The notes beneath the pieces are model-generated. The model was not told the origin of the DNA and did not search any database. It saw only the letters and a list, made by a program, of their open reading frames with translations. Source: Clostridiales bacterium (GTDB taxonomy: Bacteria > Bacillota > Clostridia > Lutisporales > Lutisporaceae). Taken from it: DNA of 6,401 bases. Where the stretch lies: assembly GCA_012522255.1 (NCBI GenBank), contig JAAYKT010000292.1, positions 1-6,401 on the forward strand. Reading direction: 5' to 3'. The translations under genes and the position numbers were made by a program. Below, one piece after another: positions 1 through 6,072 of this stretch; the first letter of the stretch is position 1, and every line of letters starts with the position of its first letter.

Positions 1-1
1 C

Positions 2-193
2 AGTAAGATTAATGTCCATCCTAATGACACACATTGGTTTGGTACTGATGAGTTAGGCAGAGATATGTTTACCAGGACATGGTTAGGTGCCAGGTATTCG
101 CTCATAATCGGAATTTTAGCTGCTGCCATAGATTTTCTTGTGGGTGTTGTATATGGAGGAATTTCCGGTATAGCTAGAAGGAGAGTTGACTGA
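2..193 (+). CDS. oppC: Peptide ABC transporter permease (OppC/DppC type), N-terminal part; starts before the window, ends at in-frame TGA
   Basis: This frame is open from the window edge to a TGA at 191-193. It encodes part of a membrane permease of the Opp/Dpp/Nik importer family (BPD_transp_1). Visible is the family hallmark HWFGTDELGRDMF in the external loop after the first helix, then a hydrophobic helix (ARYSLIIGILAAAIDFLVGVVYGG) leading to the cytoplasmic loop. From memory of the family, this loop normally reads about GGISGYFGGRVDxxMMR. Here it reads GGISGIARRRVD-stop-VMMR, so the usual Gly-Gly is Arg-Arg and the residue after Asp is the TGA. The same frame continues without shift into the rest of the permease at 197-721, so the two parts are one ancestral gene. 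Whether they are two cooperating polypeptides, one protein made by UGA decoding, or a decaying gene cannot be told here. Confidence 0.85.
   Translation, partial: SKINVHPNDTHWFGTDELGRDMFTRTWLGARYSLIIGILAAAIDFLVGVVYGGISGIARRRVD
178..184 (+). promoter_or_regulatory. Candidate internal ribosome binding site for the second permease part
   Basis: AAGGAGA lies inside the coding region just before the in-frame TGA at 191-193 and 12 bases before ATG ATG at 197. The spacing is longer than the usual 5-9 bases, so any initiation may depend on ribosomes that have just terminated at the TGA. These bases are the Arg-Arg codons that replace the usual Gly-Gly of the family, so the protein departure and the ribosome binding site are the same change. 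Confidence 0.4.
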
Positions 194-196
194 GTT

Positions 197-721
197 ATGA
201 TGCGTATCGCTGAAGTTGTGTATAGCATCCCATATTTATTAATAGTGATTTTGATGTCTGTTGTATTTGCAAAAGAAGGAGGATCCGGTACTTCACTTCT
301 TGTTTTGATATTGGCTATGACTCTTACTGACTGGGTTCCCATGGCTATTTTGGTCAGGGGGCAGGTACTGCAACTAAAAGAATCGGAATACTCCTTAGCT
401 GCAGAATCAATAGGAGCTTCGAAAAATTGGATACTTGCAAAACATATAATACCTAACACATTGGGTCCAATTTTGGTTAATGTGACCCTTACAATTCCTA
501 GGGCAATATTTGCTGAAGCGACACTTGGTTTTTTGGGGTTAGGGCTTCAGGCACCGCGATCCAGTCTTGGTTCCTTGGCTAATGACGGATTGGCAGGGTT
601 AGCTGTAGGGAATGCTTATCAAATTATTATACCCGCAATATTTATTTCCCTTATTATGTTTGCATTTAATGTATTAGGGGATGGCCTTCAAGATTCATTG
701 GATCCAAGGCAACGCAAGTAG
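197..721 (+). CDS. oppC: Peptide ABC transporter permease (OppC/DppC type), C-terminal part
   Basis: This is the main body of the permease domain, 174 residues from ATG at 197 to TAG at 719-721. It begins in the cytoplasmic loop motif (MMRIAEVVYSIPYLL) that precedes a membrane helix. Hydrophobic helices follow around residues 10-27, 31-52, 90-115 and 138-160. The EAA loop that docks on the ATPases is intact (EYSLAAESIGASKNWILAKH, residues 64-83), as are the typical FLGLGLQAPRSSLGSLANDG segment and the C-terminal LGDGLQDSLDPRQRK. Only the region upstream of the TGA at 191-193 is missing from this ORF, and it lies directly before it in the same frame. Eleven bases separate the stop from the ATPase gene at 733, so they share a transcript. 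As a stand-alone ORF it lacks the first helices and would need the N-terminal part to make a normal importer. Confidence 0.9.
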   Translation: MMRIAEVVYSIPYLLIVILMSVVFAKEGGSGTSLLVLILAMTLTDWVPMAILVRGQVLQLKESEYSLAAESIGASKNWILAKHIIPNTLGPILVNVTLTIPRAIFAEATLGFLGLGLQAPRSSLGSLANDGLAGLAVGNAYQIIIPAIFISLIMFAFNVLGDGLQDSLDPRQRK

Positions 722-732
722 GGGGTGCTATC

Positions 733-1746
733 ATGGAAAATATTTTAGAAATAAATAATTTACAGGTATCATTTCGAACTTTTTTTGGAGAAGTAGAGGC
801 TGTACGCGACATAAGTCTAAAAGTCGGCAAAAAAGAAACTGTAGCAATTGTGGGAGAATCCGGTTGTGGCAAATCCGTTACAGCAAGTTCCATTATGCAG
901 CTCCTTCCTATGCCGCCTGCTTTTTTCAAAGGAGGAGAAATAATCTTTGAAGGGGAAAATTTATTGGGGAAGACCGAAAAGGAAATGCAGGACATAAGAG
1001 GGAATAAAATAAGCATGATTTTTCAGGACCCTATGACTTCGTTAAATCCAACAATGAAGATTGGCAAGCAAATTGTGGAAAGCCTTATGAAACATGAAAA
1101 AATGACAGGTAAAGAAGCGAAAGAAAAAGCCATTGAGATGCTTAATCTTGTATCAGTGCCCCAACCTAAAAAAAGGATTGAACAGTATCCTTTTGAGTTT
1201 TCAGGGGGTATGAGACAGAGGGTTATGATCGCATTAGCTATGATATGTAACCCAAAGCTTCTAATAGCGGACGAGCCTACGACCGCCCTGGATGTTACTG
1301 TACAAGCTCAAATTCTGGAATTAATGAAAAGAATTCAGGATAGTTTAGGCATGTCAATTATTTTAATTACCCATGACCTTGGGGTGGTAGCGGATATGAG
1401 CGATAGAGTAGTTGTAATGTATGCAGGTCAAATTGCAGAACAAGGAACGACAAATGATATATTTAAAACTCCCAATCATCCTTATACAATAAAACTATTA
1501 TCTTCTGTACCGCGTTTGGATATGAACAGGGAAGAATTACTTCATGCTATTCATGGTACTCCGCCGGACCTTTATATCCCTCCTAAAGGTTGTTCTTTTT
1601 ATGATAGATGTAGCGAGGCAATGGTTGTTTGTAAAGAACATTTGCCTGAATTTGCAAAAATTAACGATGGGCATTTAAGCCGTTGTTGGCTTAACCATCC
1701 CATGGCTGTAAGCAAAAGGTCTACAGAAGGGGGGAAGAAGGAATGA
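733..1746 (+). CDS. oppD: Oligopeptide/dipeptide ABC transporter ATP-binding protein OppD/DppD
   Basis: This is a cytoplasmic ATPase subunit of 337 residues, the usual OppD/DppD length, that powers peptide import through the OppB/OppC pore. Visible motifs are Walker A GESGCGKS (41-48), the Q-loop FQDPMTSLNP (Q98), the ABC signature FSGGMRQR (156-163), Walker B LLIADEP with catalytic Glu181, the D-loop TALD (184-187) and the switch His214 in LITHD. The C-terminal oligo_HPY region carries the four-cysteine pattern (CSFYDRC, then VVC, then RCW) known from this family, where it has been linked to an iron-sulfur cluster. A GGGGGTG ribosome binding site sits just before the ATG and overlaps the end of oppC. 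Its TGA stop overlaps the oppF start in an ATGA, a sign of translational coupling. Oligo- versus dipeptide specificity cannot be judged from the ATPase. Confidence 0.96.
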   Translation: MENILEINNLQVSFRTFFGEVEAVRDISLKVGKKETVAIVGESGCGKSVTASSIMQLLPMPPAFFKGGEIIFEGENLLGKTEKEMQDIRGNKISMIFQDPMTSLNPTMKIGKQIVESLMKHEKMTGKEAKEKAIEMLNLVSVPQPKKRIEQYPFEFSGGMRQRVMIALAMICNPKLLIADEPTTALDVTVQAQILELMKRIQDSLGMSIILITHDLGVVADMSDRVVVMYAGQIAEQGTTNDIFKTPNHPYTIKLLSSVPRLDMNREELLHAIHGTPPDLYIPPKGCSFYDRCSEAMVVCKEHLPEFAKINDGHLSRCWLNHPMAVSKRSTEGGKKE

Positions 1747-2696
1747 AAACACCCTTAATTTCTGCAAAAAATATCAAGAAGCATTTTGATGTAGGTGATG
1801 GGATTTTAAAAGCTGTAGATGGTATTAGCTTTGATATATTTCCCGGCGAGACATTAGGTTTGGTGGGGGAGTCTGGCTGCGGTAAATCAACAGCCGGAAG
1901 GACTATTATACGATTATACGAACCTACTGAAGGTGAATTGATTTTTATTGGGCAAAATATTTATGAACTGTCAAGAAAAGAAATGCAAGAGGTACGGAGA
2001 GATTTTCAAATGATATTCCAAGATCCTTATGCATCATTGAATCCTCGTATGACTGTTGAAGACATTGTTGCCGAACCTTTGGATATACACCATATGTATG
2101 AATCCCATAAAGAGAGAAGCGTTAGGGTACTTGAGCTATTGGAATTGGTCGGCTTGGGGCAGGAACATGTAATGCGTTTTCCACATGAGTTTTCAGGTGG
2201 GCAAAGGCAAAGAATAGGGCTTGCAAGGGCACTGGCTTTGAATCCTAAGTTTATCGTGTGTGACGAACCTATTTCAGCTTTGGATGTATCTATACAGGCT
2301 CAAGTTGTAAATCTTTTAAAAGATTTGCAAAATAGACTTGGTTTAACTTATTTGTTTATTGCCCATGATCTTTCTATGGTTAGATATATTTCAAACAGGG
2401 TTGGTGTTATGTATTTAGGTCATATAATGGAGTTGGCGGATTCTGAAGAGTTATATATAAATCCCATTCATCCGTATACAAAAGCATTGCTTTCCGCTAT
2501 ACCTATTCCGGATCCCGAGATACAAAGAAGCAGACATAGGATTATGCTGGAAGGGGATGTGCCCAGCCCCATAAATCCTAAAGAAGGATGCAGGTTTGTG
2601 GATAGATGTGCCTATGCACAAGATATATGCAGAACCACAACACCTAAGCTAATAGAAAAAAAGGAAAACCATTTTGCGGCTTGCCATGTGTTCTAA
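1743..2696 (+). CDS. oppF: Oligopeptide/dipeptide ABC transporter ATP-binding protein OppF/DppF
   Basis: This is the second ATPase of the importer, 317 residues, partner of the OppD-like protein in the nucleotide-binding heterodimer. Motifs are complete: Walker A GESGCGKS (42-49), Q-loop FQDPYASLNP (Q93), signature FSGGQRQR (150-157), Walker B FIVCDEP with Glu175, D-loop SALD and switch His208 (FIAHD). The opening AVDGISFDIFPGETLGLVGESG and the IPIPDPEIQRSRHRIMLEGDVPSPINP segment near the C-terminus are typical of OppF. The C-terminal four-cysteine pattern is present (CRFVDRC, DIC, AACHVF). The start overlaps the oppD stop by four bases, and a G-rich ribosome binding site (AAGGGGGG, then AAGG) lies in the last codons of oppD. 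It is the last gene of the operon, with a strong terminator about 30 bases after its TAA. OppB and the binding protein would be expected upstream of the window. Confidence 0.96.
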   Translation: MKTPLISAKNIKKHFDVGDGILKAVDGISFDIFPGETLGLVGESGCGKSTAGRTIIRLYEPTEGELIFIGQNIYELSRKEMQEVRRDFQMIFQDPYASLNPRMTVEDIVAEPLDIHHMYESHKERSVRVLELLELVGLGQEHVMRFPHEFSGGQRQRIGLARALALNPKFIVCDEPISALDVSIQAQVVNLLKDLQNRLGLTYLFIAHDLSMVRYISNRVGVMYLGHIMELADSEELYINPIHPYTKALLSAIPIPDPEIQRSRHRIMLEGDVPSPINPKEGCRFVDRCAYAQDICRTTTPKLIEKKENHFAACHVF

Positions 2697-2725
2697 CTGT
2701 TTTTAAGAAAACATGTTTAGTTATA

Positions 2726-2756
2726 AAGCGACAGTATTATGTACTGTCGCTTATTT
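2726..2756 (+). terminator. Intrinsic terminator of the opp operon, probably bidirectional
   Basis: GCGACAGTA (2728-2736) pairs perfectly with TACTGTCGC (2742-2750) around a five-base loop, and two more A-T pairs extend the stem. TTATTTTT follows on the plus strand. On the minus strand the same hairpin is followed by a weaker T-rich stretch, and the TAA of the convergent small gene lies in the loop (2739-2737). It therefore plausibly ends both transcripts. Confidence 0.9.
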
Positions 2757-2892
2757 TTGGGGGTTTCCTGTTACTTTCTACAAAAAATTCGCAACCTTTT
2801 GATGTAGTATTAGAAATTTTTCCGACCTGTTCCAAAGAACACATACCGTCTTTCTGGTGGATACAATTTTCTGTACAATTAATAAGAATCAC
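2737..2892 (-). CDS. Small cysteine-rich protein, 51 aa (DUF1540-like pattern)
   Basis: Reading the minus strand, a GGGAGGTG ribosome binding site (2909-2902) stands about nine bases before a GTG at 2892. This opens a 51-codon frame beginning MILINCTENCIHQKDGMC and ending in TAA. Its four cysteines fall at residues 6, 10, 18 and 34 (CX3CX7CX15C), and the final Cys is followed by Glu-Phe-Phe. This resembles short clostridial Cys-rich proteins, DUF1540 or its relatives, some of which databases mislabel as hydroxymyristoyl-ACP dehydratases; that comparison is from memory. Metal binding is a reasonable guess but unproven. An in-frame ATG at 2910 would give 57 residues but would put the ribosome binding site inside the gene, so GTG is preferred. 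It is convergent with oppF and stops inside the shared terminator hairpin. The plus-strand ORF over this stretch (2681-2899) is its shadow. Confidence 0.72.
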   Translation of the reverse strand: MILINCTENCIHQKDGMCSLEQVGKISNTTSKGCEFFVESNRKPPKISDST

Positions 2893-2901
2893 AGGATAAG
2901 C

Positions 2902-2909
2902 ACCTCCCA
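2902..2909 (-). promoter_or_regulatory. Ribosome binding site deciding the GTG start of the small Cys-rich gene
   Basis: On the minus strand GGGAGGTG is a near-perfect anti-16S match, nine bases before the GTG at 2892. An in-frame ATG (2910) directly abuts it and has no ribosome binding site of its own, so this site argues for the shorter protein. Confidence 0.7.
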
Positions 2910-2951
2910 TCTATATTTTTCTCCAAAAATTTAAAACTAATGTAAAGAAAT

Positions 2952-2974
2952 AAGCGGCAAAAATAATGCCGTTT
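2952..2974. repeat. Hairpin-forming inverted repeat in the divergent intergenic region
   Basis: AAGCGGCA (2952-2959) pairs with TGCCGTTT (2967-2974), an eight-base stem with one G-T pair and a seven-base loop. It lies between the small minus-strand gene and the promoter of the AIR-synthase-like gene. A short T-rich run follows on either strand, so it could be a weak terminator, a leader structure of the minus-strand gene, or a protein site. Confidence 0.5.
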
Positions 2975-2998
2975 TGATAGTGGAATTGTATATTATTG

Positions 2999-3020
2999 TG
3001 TTATAATCTGTTTGTATAAT
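2999..3020 (+). promoter_or_regulatory. Extended -10 promoter for the AIR-synthase-like gene
   Basis: TGTTATAAT (2999-3007) is a perfect extended -10 (TG-N-TATAAT). No good -35 exists at 17 bases, and the best TTGATA (2974-2979) is about 22 bases upstream. A second TATAAT sits at 3015-3020. Either would give a short leader ending in the AAAGGA ribosome binding site (3033-3038), seven bases before the ATG. Confidence 0.6.
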
Positions 3021-3045
3021 AATTTATAAAAGAAAGGACATTAAA

Positions 3046-4026
3046 ATGAAACCGGGAAAACTTCCAACAGAATTATTGAAAAAGCTGGTCTTTGATAATA
3101 TAAAATCTAAGAATCCACATGTTTTAATAGGCCCTGAGGTAGGAGAGGACTGCGCTGCCATTAAATTCGGAGAATATGTCTGTGTGCTGTCAACCGATCC
3201 CATTACGGGAGCCGAAAAGGGCGCGGGCACATTAGCTATTCATATATCCTGCAATGATATAGCTTCTTGCGGTGTGGAGCCCATAGGAATTTTAATAACC
3301 TTAATGGTTCCTATTGACGGAACCGAAGCAGATATAGACAGAGTTATGAAAGAAGCCGGTGAGGCTGCCAAGGAATTGGGTGTGGAAATTATTGGAGGCC
3401 ATACTGAAATTACATCTGCTGTCAATAAAATGATAATATCGACAACTGCCATAGGTAAAGCTCCTATCGGTGGGATAGTAACAACCAAAGGTGCAAAAAT
3501 AGGTGATGATATTATAATGACAAAATGGGCAGGACTTGAAGGCACTTCTATTATTGCATCAGATTTTGCCAATGAATTAAATGATGTGTTAAGCAAGAAC
3601 GAGATTGAATCGGCACAGTCACTTATAGATTATATTTCTGTGGTTCCTGAAGGGGTCATAGCGGGTAAATATGGCGTTAATTCAATGCATGATGTAACTG
3701 AGGGTGGTATATTGGGTGCTTCCTGGGAAATTGCTGAAATATCGGAAACCGGAATTGAATTGCATTTGAATAAGATACCTATTTTGGAAACAACTAAGAA
3801 AATATGTGACTATTATGGTATCGATCCTTATAGGCTAATATCCAGCGGTTCAATGATAATGACTTGTAAAGATGGTGAAAAACTTGTATGTCTCTTAAAA
3901 TCAAAAGGAATTGCAGCAACTGTAATAGGAAGAATAATAGATAAAGATAGAATTATAATAGATGAAAGAGGGAATGTGTCAAAATTGGAACCGCCGAAAG
4001 CGGATGAGCTTTTTAAAGTAGTTTAA
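3046..4026 (+). CDS. AIR synthase-related protein (HypE/PurM superfamily)
   Basis: The product is a cytoplasmic protein of 326 residues in the ATP-using AIRS superfamily (PurM, HypE, SelD, ThiL). Visible are the N-terminal half-site motifs GPEVGEDCAAIKFGEYVCVLS then TDPIT, the nucleotide/dimer segment AIHISCNDIASCGVEP, the IIGGHTEIT turn and, in the C-terminal AIRS domain, SMHDVTEGGILGA. It is closest in feel to the HypE-like 'AIR synthase family' proteins of clostridia and archaea. It lacks the C-terminal Pro-Arg-Ile-Cys that HypE needs to accept carbamoyl (it ends LFKVV) and the N-terminal catalytic Cys/Sec loop of SelD. It is therefore probably neither a hydrogenase maturation HypE nor a selenophosphate synthetase, and its substrate is unknown. 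It is monocistronic by context: its own promoter at 2999-3020, a terminator at 4055-4103, and no hydrogenase or purine genes beside it. Confidence 0.9.
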   Translation: MKPGKLPTELLKKLVFDNIKSKNPHVLIGPEVGEDCAAIKFGEYVCVLSTDPITGAEKGAGTLAIHISCNDIASCGVEPIGILITLMVPIDGTEADIDRVMKEAGEAAKELGVEIIGGHTEITSAVNKMIISTTAIGKAPIGGIVTTKGAKIGDDIIMTKWAGLEGTSIIASDFANELNDVLSKNEIESAQSLIDYISVVPEGVIAGKYGVNSMHDVTEGGILGASWEIAEISETGIELHLNKIPILETTKKICDYYGIDPYRLISSGSMIMTCKDGEKLVCLLKSKGIAATVIGRIIDKDRIIIDERGNVSKLEPPKADELFKVV

Positions 4027-4054
4027 AATGTTATACTTTTAGGTTTAACATGAG

Positions 4055-4103
4055 GTGGCGTTTATACCGTATCATAAATGATATGGCAAAGCGCCATATT
4101 TTT
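4055..4103 (+). terminator. Intrinsic terminator after the AIR-synthase-like gene, with alternative pairings
   Basis: ATATGGC (4081-4087) pairs perfectly with GCCATAT (4093-4099) around AAAGC, and TTTT follows at 4100-4103, a standard terminator. The same bases can instead pair upstream: CCGTATCAT (4067-4075) with ATGATATGG (4078-4086), extended outward by TGGCGTTT (4056-4063) with AAA-G-CGCCA (4088-4096). The two folds exclude each other but both end at the T run. Confidence 0.8.
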
Positions 4104-4305
4104 GTGTTTCTTGGAAACTTTTTTCAAAATAAGACGTCAATATACAGAAAACTTTATAAATCTATAGGTTAGTATAAAATACCCTAAAACCACCATAAAT
4201 GCCCCTTTGTTCTCAAATTGTTAACAAAATGCAATATAAAAAATAGAGGGAAACTTAACATAAAAGTCGAATAAGTATTGAAATAACAAGAAAAGGAGGA
4301 ATTTG
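4104..4305. other. AT-rich intergenic leader of the amidase gene
   Basis: No gene is seen in these roughly 200 bases. They hold a ten-base perfect palindrome TTGTTAACAA (4218-4227), a TATAAA-rich stretch (4173-4180 and 4235-4240) that could hold a promoter but lacks a well-spaced -35, and the strong ribosome binding site AAGGAGG (4293-4299). That site is six bases before the ATG at 4306 and favours it over the TTG at 4303. The amidase transcript should begin here because a terminator stands just upstream. Confidence 0.55.
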
Positions 4306-6072
4306 ATGAAAAAAATAGCACATTTTATTATAGTTTTTTGCATTTTTCTATTTTCTTTAGTATTAATGGTCAACGCCAATGTCAAGGAACCTTCCTTAAT
4401 TGTTTTGGGTGAGGTAATAAAAACCGCAGATCCTCCTATAATTGAAAAGGGGAATATTTATTTACCTATTAGGGCAGTAAGTGAGGCCTTGGGTTATAGT
4501 ATGGATTATAATTCAAAAACAAAAATAATAGACATAAAGAAAAACAGTTTTGCAATCAAACTAACAGTAGGAAGTAAAAATGCAATTGTAAACGGTAAGA
4601 AAATCTTGTTGGATAGGGCCCCCTATTTGGTAAATGGAAGGGCTTATGTACCTGAAACATTTATTTATACAGGCTTTTGTGTATCTTCGGAATACAATAA
4701 TAAATCGAACACTGTTAAGATTGGAAGTCTCAGTCCTTTAGTCAAAGGAGAAAAAATTGATAAAGGATTATACATATTTGATAAAAAGGCGGATAATGAA
4801 TTTTTACCTATTGTGGCAAATAAAAAAATTATGGTGCCTCTGAGACCTATAGGTGAAGGCCTTGGATATGATATAACCTGGGATATCAAAACTCAAACCA
4901 TGGCATTGTTCAAAGGTAACAAAAGCCTAAGTTTTGTTGTTAATAAAGATAAAGCAATAGTTGATGGAAAAGAATTAAAGATGGATGAAAAAACACTAAT
5001 GTCAGGTGGTCGGGCTTATGTAACCATGACATTTTTGGAAAGTGTTATGGAATATGGATTTCAGTATGACCAAGTTGCAAAAAGAATGGTTATAAAAGAA
5101 AAAGAAGTTCCGGTAATAATTTCTAAAGTTCAGGACATTTCATATAGTGAGGAAAGCGGATATCCTCAGCTTTACATATCGACAGATAATCCTGTGGAGT
5201 ATAATACTTTTACATTGGACAACCCTGATAGGATGGTTATTGATATTAACAATGCTATTGCCGATACTGATTATGAGGTTAAAGAAATAAACAGCGGTGA
5301 TATAATTGGTGTCAGAATTGGACAATTCAGCAGCCAGCCCAAAGTTGTACGGATTGTTGTAGATTTGAAAAATAAGAAAAAAGCAATGGTAACCCATTCA
5401 GCGGATAAAAAGAACATTTCCCTTGCTTATGCGAATATTTTACAACCTGTGACAATTGAAAAGGAAGGTTATTGTGATGTTATTTCAATAAAAGGCTCAC
5501 AGTCGGTAGATAGCCAATTGTTCTCTTTGGATAATCCTGATAGGATTGTAATTGATGTTCAGCAGGCTGTTCTTGGTGGAGAAAACCAAAATATTGCTTT
5601 GAATAATTCATCAATTATCAAGTCTGTAAGAACCGGCCAATTTGATGTAGGAACTGCAAGGATCGTGGTTGATTTGGGTAAAAGTGCTTTTTATGAAATA
5701 AAAAATGAGGATAATGAATCAAAAATTTATATATCAGATATTCCTTTTTCTTTTATGGGTTATGATAAGTATTACAATTCTTCATACGTCACAATGAATC
5801 CCAATGATGAAGTAGATTTTAAAACTGATTTTGACAAGAAGAAAAATGTTTTAAAAGTTGAAATCAATAAGGATATAGAATATGACAATGAGTTATATGA
5901 AATTAATGATAACTTATTAGAATATATAAAATTGAGCAAGACTCAACAAAAGAAAAGTGTTATTACAAAAGCCGAATTTAAGTTAAAGGACAAGGTAAAT
6001 TATGAATTGCTATCATCTTCCAATACAACACTAATTAAGTTAAAATTGACTCATATTCACGACACGCCTTGA
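4306..6072 (+). CDS. Secreted N-acetylmuramoyl-L-alanine amidase, wall-targeting part up to an in-frame TGA
   Basis: The ATG at 4306 follows AAGGAGG by six bases. The frame runs 588 codons to TGA 6070-6072. Residues 1-24 are a signal peptide (KK, then a hydrophobic core, with VNA as a likely cleavage site). Two copper-amine-oxidase-N1-like repeats follow, about 46-140 (IYLPIRAVSEALGY, GRAYVPETF) and 172-265 (IMVPLRPIGEGLGY, GRAYVTMTF). These are modules common in clostridial surface proteins and not a sign of oxidase activity. Two AMIN-type repeats come next, about 272-375 and 383-480, sharing LDNPDR(M/I)VID at 304 and 408, then a weaker third beta-rich segment to 588. The zinc amidase domain continues in the same frame right after the TGA. 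If the TGA is a true stop, the product is a secreted wall-binding protein with no catalytic domain. AMIN domains are known to direct amidases to the wall or septum. Confidence 0.9.
   Translation: MKKIAHFIIVFCIFLFSLVLMVNANVKEPSLIVLGEVIKTADPPIIEKGNIYLPIRAVSEALGYSMDYNSKTKIIDIKKNSFAIKLTVGSKNAIVNGKKILLDRAPYLVNGRAYVPETFIYTGFCVSSEYNNKSNTVKIGSLSPLVKGEKIDKGLYIFDKKADNEFLPIVANKKIMVPLRPIGEGLGYDITWDIKTQTMALFKGNKSLSFVVNKDKAIVDGKELKMDEKTLMSGGRAYVTMTFLESVMEYGFQYDQVAKRMVIKEKEVPVIISKVQDISYSEESGYPQLYISTDNPVEYNTFTLDNPDRMVIDINNAIADTDYEVKEINSGDIIGVRIGQFSSQPKVVRIVVDLKNKKKAMVTHSADKKNISLAYANILQPVTIEKEGYCDVISIKGSQSVDSQLFSLDNPDRIVIDVQQAVLGGENQNIALNNSSIIKSVRTGQFDVGTARIVVDLGKSAFYEIKNEDNESKIYISDIPFSFMGYDKYYNSSYVTMNPNDEVDFKTDFDKKKNVLKVEINKDIEYDNELYEINDNLLEYIKLSKTQQKKSVITKAEFKLKDKVNYELLSSSNTTLIKLKLTHIHDTP

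Noticed and set aside
191..228. TGA as selenocysteine, with a hairpin (ATGC-G-TAT 200-207 with ATAGCAT 222-228) as a SECIS element
   Set aside because: The stem is short with a bulge, and its loop begins closer to the TGA than known bacterial SECIS elements allow. Neither OppC nor Amidase_3 is a known selenoprotein family, and the position is not a conserved Cys. No comparable hairpin follows the second TGA.
666..1016. Minus-strand ORF antisense to the oppC end and oppD (likewise those at 3024-3230, 3240-3596, 4665-4889, 5140-5397)
   Set aside because: All are shadows of well-supported plus-strand genes and carry no ribosome binding site or recognisable domain.
2681..2899. Plus-strand ORF of 72 codons after oppF
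   Set aside because: It begins inside oppF, runs through the operon terminator, has no family-like content, and is antisense to the better supported Cys-rich gene.
3046..4026. selD (selenophosphate synthetase), which would have supported Sec decoding of the TGAs
   Set aside because: The N-terminal Cys/Sec-Gly-Cys-Lys type active-site loop of SelD is absent, and the overall motifs fit HypE-like AIR synthase-related proteins.
4303..4305. TTG at 4303 as the amidase start
   Set aside because: The ATG at 4306 has better spacing (six bases) to AAGGAGG and starts a standard MKK signal peptide.
191..6072. TGA read as glycine (code 25) or as the general Trp codon (code 4)
   Set aside because: Gene content and style are clostridial, Gly is encoded by GGN throughout, and all nine visible Trp codons are TGG. 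Full reassignment is unlikely, leaving partial readthrough or mutation open.
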